Assembly: GCA_021817755.1 (NCBI GenBank)
Contig: JAKAGC010000044.1
Coordinates: 1-12,571 of the forward strand
Length of the DNA stretch: 12,571 bases
Origin: Acidobacteriota bacterium
GTDB lineage: Bacteria > Acidobacteriota > Aminicenantia > UBA2199
Direction: 5' to 3'
Shown here: positions 7,443 to 12,571 of the stretch, in pieces
Layout: every line of letters starts with the position of its first letter
How positions within the stretch are numbered: the first letter of the stretch is position 1
The notes under the pieces: model-generated
The model's database searches: none
Seen by the model: only the letters and a program-made list of their open reading frames with translations
What the model was told of the DNA's origin: nothing
Made by a program: the position numbers and the translations under genes

Positions 7443-10400
7443 AATAAGCACACGGTTTCTTATTCGGAATCCCCGGTGACTATAAGCTCTAACGGCTCCA
7501 ATTATTACCCCATGTCTTCCGTACAAAAAAGAATGTTTGTTCTATCCCGTACAAAAGATGGCGACCGCGCTTATCACATCCCCATTGCCCTCCTCATCGA
7601 CGGACCCGTCAATATTCAAAAATTTCAATCCGTCATCGAACAAATCATCCAAAGACACGAAATCCTCCGAACCGGATTTGAGCTAAAAGATGATATCTTC
7701 GTCCAGCATATTTATCCCCCCCATGAAATAAAGTTCTCCATCCGCCACACAAAAATCCCTGAAACCGGTATAGATGCGCTAATCGAAGAAACCATGCAAC
7801 ATTTCGATTTATCCGCACCTCCCCTATTAAAAGCCGTTATTGGCGAAATTTCTCCTAACCGTTTCATCTTTATTACCAACTTCCATCATATCGTAATCGA
7901 TGGTTTATCTTCCAATACGTTCACACAGGAATTCTTAAGCCTATACAACGGAAATCCACTTCCCACTCTAAAAAAACAATACAAAGACTATGTCCGCGGA
8001 GAAGAAGAATACCTTGTATCCGCTCAGTTTAAAGCCCATGAAAAATACTGGATATCCCAGTTAAGTGGGGAAATTCCAGCGCTGGATTTACCTACTGATT
8101 TTCCAAGACCACGGGTAATGGATTTCTACGGAGATGTGATACGCTTTAAAATCCAACCCGGCACAACCACAAGGATTAAAGCACTGGCACGTAAAACAGC
8201 CAGTAGTTTAAATATGTTTCTACTGGCCATTTTTGATGTTCTTCTCTTCAAACTAACCGGCCAGGAAGATATGAATATCGGTATCCCCGCCAGTGTCAGA
8301 TGGGACGAAGACTACAACGGAACCATCGGTATGTGTACCAATACATTAATCATTCGGAATCAACCCACCCCCGATAAATTGTTTACTCAATTCTTGAAAG
8401 AAGTTAAAACAACATGTTTACAAGCGTACTCCCACCAGGAATTCCCTTACGAGCAATTAATCGGAAAAGTTGAAAGTAAACGGGATATCAGTCATAATCC
8501 CTTTATTGATGTCATGTTTATTTATGAGAATGGCAACGGACGTATTTACGATATACCCGGGCTCAATATCTCCGATTACGAAGTGAACCTGGGCGCTTCC
8601 CCCTTCGACTTATCCATTGAAATCATCGAAGAACGTGGATATTTAAAAGTTGCTCTTAATTACAGGATCAAACTATTCCACTCCGAAACTATAAAAAGAT
8701 GGGGGAATTATTTTGAAAGCCTAATCGGTACTATCCTGGAAAACCCCGATTCCCCCCTGCAAGACCTTGAAATCTTAACTAATGCTGAAAAAACCCGTTT
8801 AATAGAAGAATTTAATAACACCTCCATGCCATTTCCCCAGGATAAAACCCTCTGTGAACTATTCGAAGAACAAGTTGCCCGGACACCTGACAGGACCGCT
8901 CTTATAGGCGCTCATTATCTTCCCGATTCACAATTAGACAAAAATAACGATATTGTACATATAACTTACAGACAACTCGACCAATTATCCGATTTCCTCG
9001 CTCATGATTTACGCATAAAAGGTGTTCTCCCTGATACCATCGTGGCAGTCATGGCCGAACGCTACATAGAAACCATAATCCGGATATTAGCCATATTAAA
9101 AGCCGGCGGTGCCTATCTCCCCATCGATCCCTCCTATCCCCAGCACAGGATTGACTATATGCTGAACGACACCGGCGCTAAATTAATCTTAACTCCCGAT
9201 TTCTTTGACCACAACGCTCTCCCTTCATCAATAAATACCATTTCCAATGTTTCCGGTATTTCCAAAACAATCCTACCTCCTGTTGCACAACCCCACCACC
9301 TTGCCAATGTCATTTATACATCAGGTTCCACCGGGAAACCAAAAGGCGTTCTGGTCGAACATACTTCCATTGTCAACCTTGTCTGTTATCAGAAACAATA
9401 TTTTTCTTTTCAATTATCCGATCGCATTTTACAATTTTCCACCCTTTGCTTCGATGCCTCAGTCGAACAGATTTTTACAACATTTTCCAGTGGGGCTGTC
9501 CTTGTACTTGTTGATAAAACAACGCTCCTGGACAAAGAAAAATTCGAGAAATACTTGATTCGTCAGGGGATTACCCACCTTCATGCTGTCCCGTTTTTTC
9601 TCGATCAATTGAATCATGAAGCCGGATATAGTTTAAAACGCATTGTCTCCGGCGGAGATATTTGTCCCAAAAGCCTTGCGAAGAAATGGCATAAACGCTG
9701 TACATTTTACAATGAATATGGACCCACCGAGACCACCGTTACCTCCGTTGAAATCCGCATCGATGAAATAGATGATACATTAACCCCTCTTCCCATAGGA
9801 AAACCCCTTGGAAACACCCTGGTTTATTTGCTCGATAACCGGATGAAATGTGTACCCACAGGAGTTGCAGGTGAAATGTTTATCGGAGGCGCTTGCGTTG
9901 CACGCGGATATTTAAACCTCCCTGCGCTTACAGCCGAGAGATTTATTACAATTTCCAAAGAAACACTATTGATTCAAACCCCTTCTCCCGAAAACGCACC
10001 TACTTTTTACAAGACCGGTGATATGGCCCGATGGCTTCCGAACGGCAATATCGAATTCCTGGGAAGAAGAGATCACCAGGTCAAAATCAGAGGGTTCAGG
10101 ATAGAACTGGGCGAAATTGAAACCCGGTTACTCGAACAACCCGAAATTAAAAACGCGGTCGTTATAGATAAGGAGATCAAAAACGATAAATACGTGTGTG
10201 CCTATCTAACGGCTATTGTACCGGAAACTAATTTCTCCGAGTATGTAAAACAACTGAAGAAGACTCTTTCCCGTTCTTTACCCGAATACATGATTCCTGC
10301 GTATTTTATCAGGATCGAAGAAATTCCCATGCTCTCAAGTGGGAAAGTCAACCGCAATGCGCTTCCTACACCCCAGGGAACTTCCGGAAGCAGCTACGCC

Positions 10401-12571
10401 CCACCAGAAAACGAAATTCAAATCCAATTGGTGAAACTTTTTTCCGATGTTCTCGGGCGGAATGCTCATAATGATTCTCCCATAGGTATCGACGATAGTT
10501 TCTTCGATATGGGAGGACACTCCCTGAATGGTATGATTGCCATATCCAGGATTCATAAGGAATTTAATGTAAAACTGGTGCTGGAAGACTTATTCGAAGC
10601 ACCCGATATCCGCCGCTTATCAACCCGTATCCTTAATTCTTCCGGCGACCGGTTCCAATCCATTGGGAAATCCGAATTAAAAGAATTTCATCCTGTTTCA
10701 TCCGTTCAAAAACGATTGTATTCCATCGCTCAAATGGAACTCCAGAGCATCGGTTATAACATGCCCGATCTCTTCATGCTTCACGAAAAACCAAAACTGG
10801 AAAAATTGGAAAACGCATTTAAGGAAATGATAAATAGACATGAAAGTTTCAGGACATCGTTTCAAATTATTATGGATGAGCCTGTCCAGATAATTCATAA
10901 AACCGTTCCTTTTGAATTGGAATACCTTGAAATTAATACCGGTAATAACATTCTTACAACGTCTGCAACAAAAGGCGATGATCATCGTTATTCCAATTTT
11001 CTTAATCGCGTTTTCGTTCGTCCCTTTGATCTGTCTCAAGCTCCATTAATACGCGCCGCTATTATAAAGGATTCTCTCCCCCAAAAGGAAGAACGATACC
11101 TCCTGGCAGTCGATATCCATCACATTATCTCGGATGCCATTTCATTTGAAATTTTTAAAGAAGAATTAATCTCTATCTATCAATCTCAGGTATTACCCCC
11201 CCTCCCATTTCAATATCGCGATTATACCGAATGGATGGTCACACAGATAGGAAGCGAGAAACGAAAAGCTCAAGAAAATTACTGGCTAACTATGTTTTCC
11301 GGTGAAATACCCCAGTTGGCTCTTCCCCTGGATTTTACACGTCCCCCTGTACAAAGCTTCAAAGGAAAACGGATTTCATTTGAAATCAATAAAGAGCAGG
11401 TAATTGAACTAAAAAATATCGGGAAAGAATGGAACGTAACTCTTTTCATGATGTTAGCCGGCATACTGAATATCCTGCTTGCCAAACTCAGCAACCAGGA
11501 TGACATCGTTATCGGTACTCCTGTTGCCGGACGCCGCCATCCCGATATCCAACACATTATCGGGATGTTTATCAATACCCTTGCCATCAGGTCTTACCCG
11601 ACCCCTGAAAAACCTTTTTCTTCTTATCTGAAAGAAATAAAAAAAATCATACTCGATAGCTTCGAAAACCAGGAATATCCTTTCGATGAACTGGTAGACC
11701 ATATTGTAATGAACCGTAATACCGGAAGAAACCCGTTATTTGATGTCATGCTTGTTTTACAAAATGTCGAAGCCCGGGAAATAGATAATAAAGAGTTGAA
11801 ACTAACGCCATGCCCTATTGAAAGCTTCATCTCCAAATTCGATCTCACCTGGACCGCAAAAGAAGCAGATAACCGGTTAATGTTTGAAATTGAATATGAT
11901 ACCAAACTGTTCAAGCCTGAAACCATTATAAAATGGGCGTCGTATTTCTCCACCATTATAGACGAAATTTTAAAAAACCCCCATATCCCCATTTCCGCCC
12001 TCAACATCCTCTCTCAGCCCGAAAAACAACACATTCTCGAAATGTTTAATCCCTCTTTCACCCCTTACCCCGTAGATAAAACGCTTTCTACCTTGTTCGA
12101 AGAACAGGTAACCCGAACTCCCGATAGAATTGCTCTTGTTGGAAGACAATCGATTCAAGGAAACAATAGTTCCATTACTGCCGGTCACGAGGAAATCCTT
12201 CAAATTTCATATAGCCAATTAGATGAAAAAGCAAACCGGATCGCTCGCCAATTACTGGAACTTGGTGTACAACCCGATACCATTGTGGCAGTAATGGTAG
12301 AACGCAATATAGATACCATCATTCATATTCTGGGAGTATTAAAAGCCGGTGGAGCATATCTACCCATTGATCCCGATTATCCCCCCGATCGAATTAAATA
12401 TATGATGGAAGACAGCCATGCAAAAATCCTACTCACTTCCAATTCTACACTAAACACAGCCCCCTTTCTTTTCCCAATCCCTCCAATCGTGCCCCATGTT
12501 TCCCCTCACCACCTTGCCTATGTTATTTATACCTCCGGCTCCACCGGGAAACACAAAGGCGTAATGATCGA
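5418..12571 (+). CDS. Hybrid ACP-aminotransferase / non-ribosomal peptide synthetase (ACP-AMT-C-A-PCP-C-A...), 3' partial
   Basis: This multimodular enzyme takes the PKS product, can aminate it, and starts peptide elongation. The frame is open for 2384 codons to the window edge. From the Met at 5418 the order is: ACP3 (1-73, Ser36), a divergent linker, class III aminotransferase AMT2 (about 221-670, PLP lysine Lys506), C1 (about 695-1120, HHIVIDG at 823-829), A1 (about 1140-1650, complete core motifs, Lys1643 in SSGKVNR), PCP1 (about 1660-1740, Ser1702 in GGHSL), C2 (about 1757-2195, HHIISDA at 1901-1907) and A2 (from about 2222, cut after the ATP-binding motif at 2372-2381). No epimerization, methylation or thioesterase domain is seen. 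AMT followed by C-A-PCP is the order in ItuA/MycA and McyE, so a beta-amino acyl peptide is expected. The protein starts directly with the carrier domain, with no N-terminal docking region. Confidence 0.97.
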   Translation, partial: MEEILNELKTMVRAVSDLHQDELHNDIELIAMGLDSLMLTELRRKITGQYQIEISLNEFFMELTTLTKIAGFIKEQIHPGRNILEENPVEESPLINFSHNEIKLLLPPQPEYIPSFPDDEQESSIERILTHQLSAMKDHTQRIYDIALQQLESFQHFHFPTDFLNTPSISIPDYSPAHASSSEFATHQSMPTSHFSPSASNSEIKSIPKPLNFSPTPNLRKREFTPVQQAHLDQLIKRYTTKTQTSKSMAQKYRKVLADSKSAASFSLDTKEMIYPIVGKNASGARIRDIDGNEYVDVTMGFGVYLFGHHPEFIEKVLREQPEDITQLGPRSYLTGKAASLISKFTGMERITFANTGTEAVMTAIRLARAATGRTKIAIFTRSYHGHSDASLIISSIRNEQIVSEPMSPGIPRSVVDETIVFDYLAPNTLDILRKYAPQLAAVLVEPIQSRFPGVNPGEFLRELRQITSNSGALLIFDEMITGFRIHPGGTQAYFNVDADICVFGKVVGGGFPIGVIAGKAKYMDHIDGGDWDYGDGTYPAIERTFFGGTFCQNHRAMLSVCTVLEYLEQQGPELQLQLNQKTKKFADTLNTYFEENNIAIRVNYFASIFRFEIQSGLDLFYYHMLEKGVYIWEWRGCFLSTAHTEEDLNHIIQAVKETVSELEKGGFSLKGKSNNKHTVSYSESPVTISSNGSNYYPMSSVQKRMFVLSRTKDGDRAYHIPIALLIDGPVNIQKFQSVIEQIIQRHEILRTGFELKDDIFVQHIYPPHEIKFSIRHTKIPETGIDALIEETMQHFDLSAPPLLKAVIGEISPNRFIFITNFHHIVIDGLSSNTFTQEFLSLYNGNPLPTLKKQYKDYVRGEEEYLVSAQFKAHEKYWISQLSGEIPALDLPTDFPRPRVMDFYGDVIRFKIQPGTTTRIKALARKTASSLNMFLLAIFDVLLFKLTGQEDMNIGIPASVRWDEDYNGTIGMCTNTLIIRNQPTPDKLFTQFLKEVKTTCLQAYSHQEFPYEQLIGKVESKRDISHNPFIDVMFIYENGNGRIYDIPGLNISDYEVNLGASPFDLSIEIIEERGYLKVALNYRIKLFHSETIKRWGNYFESLIGTILENPDSPLQDLEILTNAEKTRLIEEFNNTSMPFPQDKTLCELFEEQVARTPDRTALIGAHYLPDSQLDKNNDIVHITYRQLDQLSDFLAHDLRIKGVLPDTIVAVMAERYIETIIRILAILKAGGAYLPIDPSYPQHRIDYMLNDTGAKLILTPDFFDHNALPSSINTISNVSGISKTILPPVAQPHHLANVIYTSGSTGKPKGVLVEHTSIVNLVCYQKQYFSFQLSDRILQFSTLCFDASVEQIFTTFSSGAVLVLVDKTTLLDKEKFEKYLIRQGITHLHAVPFFLDQLNHEAGYSLKRIVSGGDICPKSLAKKWHKRCTFYNEYGPTETTVTSVEIRIDEIDDTLTPLPIGKPLGNTLVYLLDNRMKCVPTGVAGEMFIGGACVARGYLNLPALTAERFITISKETLLIQTPSPENAPTFYKTGDMARWLPNGNIEFLGRRDHQVKIRGFRIELGEIETRLLEQPEIKNAVVIDKEIKNDKYVCAYLTAIVPETNFSEYVKQLKKTLSRSLPEYMIPAYFIRIEEIPMLSSGKVNRNALPTPQGTSGSSYAPPENEIQIQLVKLFSDVLGRNAHNDSPIGIDDSFFDMGGHSLNGMIAISRIHKEFNVKLVLEDLFEAPDIRRLSTRILNSSGDRFQSIGKSELKEFHPVSSVQKRLYSIAQMELQSIGYNMPDLFMLHEKPKLEKLENAFKEMINRHESFRTSFQIIMDEPVQIIHKTVPFELEYLEINTGNNILTTSATKGDDHRYSNFLNRVFVRPFDLSQAPLIRAAIIKDSLPQKEERYLLAVDIHHIISDAISFEIFKEELISIYQSQVLPPLPFQYRDYTEWMVTQIGSEKRKAQENYWLTMFSGEIPQLALPLDFTRPPVQSFKGKRISFEINKEQVIELKNIGKEWNVTLFMMLAGILNILLAKLSNQDDIVIGTPVAGRRHPDIQHIIGMFINTLAIRSYPTPEKPFSSYLKEIKKIILDSFENQEYPFDELVDHIVMNRNTGRNPLFDVMLVLQNVEAREIDNKELKLTPCPIESFISKFDLTWTAKEADNRLMFEIEYDTKLFKPETIIKWASYFSTIIDEILKNPHIPISALNILSQPEKQHILEMFNPSFTPYPVDKTLSTLFEEQVTRTPDRIALVGRQSIQGNNSSITAGHEEILQISYSQLDEKANRIARQLLELGVQPDTIVAVMVERNIDTIIHILGVLKAGGAYLPIDPDYPPDRIKYMMEDSHAKILLTSNSTLNTAPFLFPIPPIVPHVSPHHLAYVIYTSGSTGKHKGVMI
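7500..10640 (+). other. NRPS module 1: C1-A1-PCP1
   Basis: C1 has HHIVIDG (7884-7904) and would join the beta-amino acyl chain to the amino acid held on PCP1. A1 has all core motifs: ITYRQL, LKAGGAYLPID, TSGSTGKPKG (9318-9347), FDASVEQIF, NEYGPTET, YKTGDMARW, the RRDHQVKIRGFRIELGEIE region, and the A10 lysine (10344-10346). Aligning by eye to GrsA PheA gives specificity residues D, A, E, H, V, G, E, V, T, plus the A10 lysine. I do not match this confidently to a substrate. The acid at position 239 resembles codes for basic residues, while VGEV resembles a Tyr code. PCP1 has GGHSL with its serine at 10521-10523. Confidence 0.92.
10687..12571 (+). other. NRPS module 2: C2 and first part of A2 (cut by the window end)
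   Basis: C2 starts at FHPVSSVQKR and carries HHIISDA (11118-11138), so the catalytic His-His and Asp are present but the usual final Gly is Ala. It also has typical later motifs such as IGMFINT and YPFDEL. No epimerization domain precedes it, so an L-configured donor (LCL type) is likely, though subtype was not tested. A2 shows TLFEEQVTRTPDR, SYSQLDEKANRIA, LKAGGAYLPIDPDYP and TSGSTGKHKG (12531-12560), then the sequence ends before the substrate-binding region, so its amino acid cannot be predicted. Confidence 0.92.

Noticed and set aside
11624..12007. Minus-strand ORF of 127 codons
   Set aside because: It lies wholly inside the C2 coding region, whose frame is clearly the real one, and its translation shows no recognisable domain.

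Overview
The window is one forward-strand stretch of a large hybrid polyketide synthase / non-ribosomal peptide synthetase (PKS/NRPS) gene cluster. Almost every base is coding, in two giant genes that both run off the window. The DNA is moderately AT-rich, intergenic space is minimal, and a Shine-Dalgarno-like site precedes the second gene, so the source is bacterial. The phylum cannot be fixed from this sequence. The domain style recalls Bacillus iturin/mycosubtilin and cyanobacterial McyE-type synthases, and from memory also NRPSs of uncultured lineages such as Candidatus Aminicenantes, but that is only an impression.

Layout: positions 2-5329 are the 3' part of a PKS gene. It encodes the tail of one acyltransferase (AT), an acyl carrier protein (ACP1), a ketosynthase (KS), a malonyl-type AT, ACP2 and a PLP-dependent class III aminotransferase domain (AMT1). 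No ketoreductase, dehydratase or methyltransferase lies between the visible AT and ACP domains. After an 88-bp gap, positions 5418-12571 are the 5' part of a second gene encoding ACP3, AMT2, condensation (C1), adenylation (A1), peptidyl carrier (PCP1), C2 and the first part of A2. There is no credible minus-strand gene, RNA gene, mobile element or CRISPR array.

How it works: the KS-AT module adds a malonate unit and leaves a beta-ketone, and an AMT domain replaces that ketone with an amine. C1 then joins the resulting beta-amino acyl chain to the amino acid activated by A1, and C2/A2 start the next addition. This is the known logic for beta-amino fatty acids in iturin-family lipopeptides and for Adda in microcystin.

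The most unusual point is that the ACP-AMT didomain is present twice in tandem, once at the end of the first protein and once at the start of the second. Both copies keep their catalytic residues. The homology begins at an ATG preceded by the same AGGAAAAT octamer in both copies, which suggests that a free-standing ACP-AMT gene was duplicated and the first copy fused to the KS-AT gene. The roles of two carrier/aminotransferase pairs without an intervening KS, and without obvious docking domains at the protein junction, are open questions.
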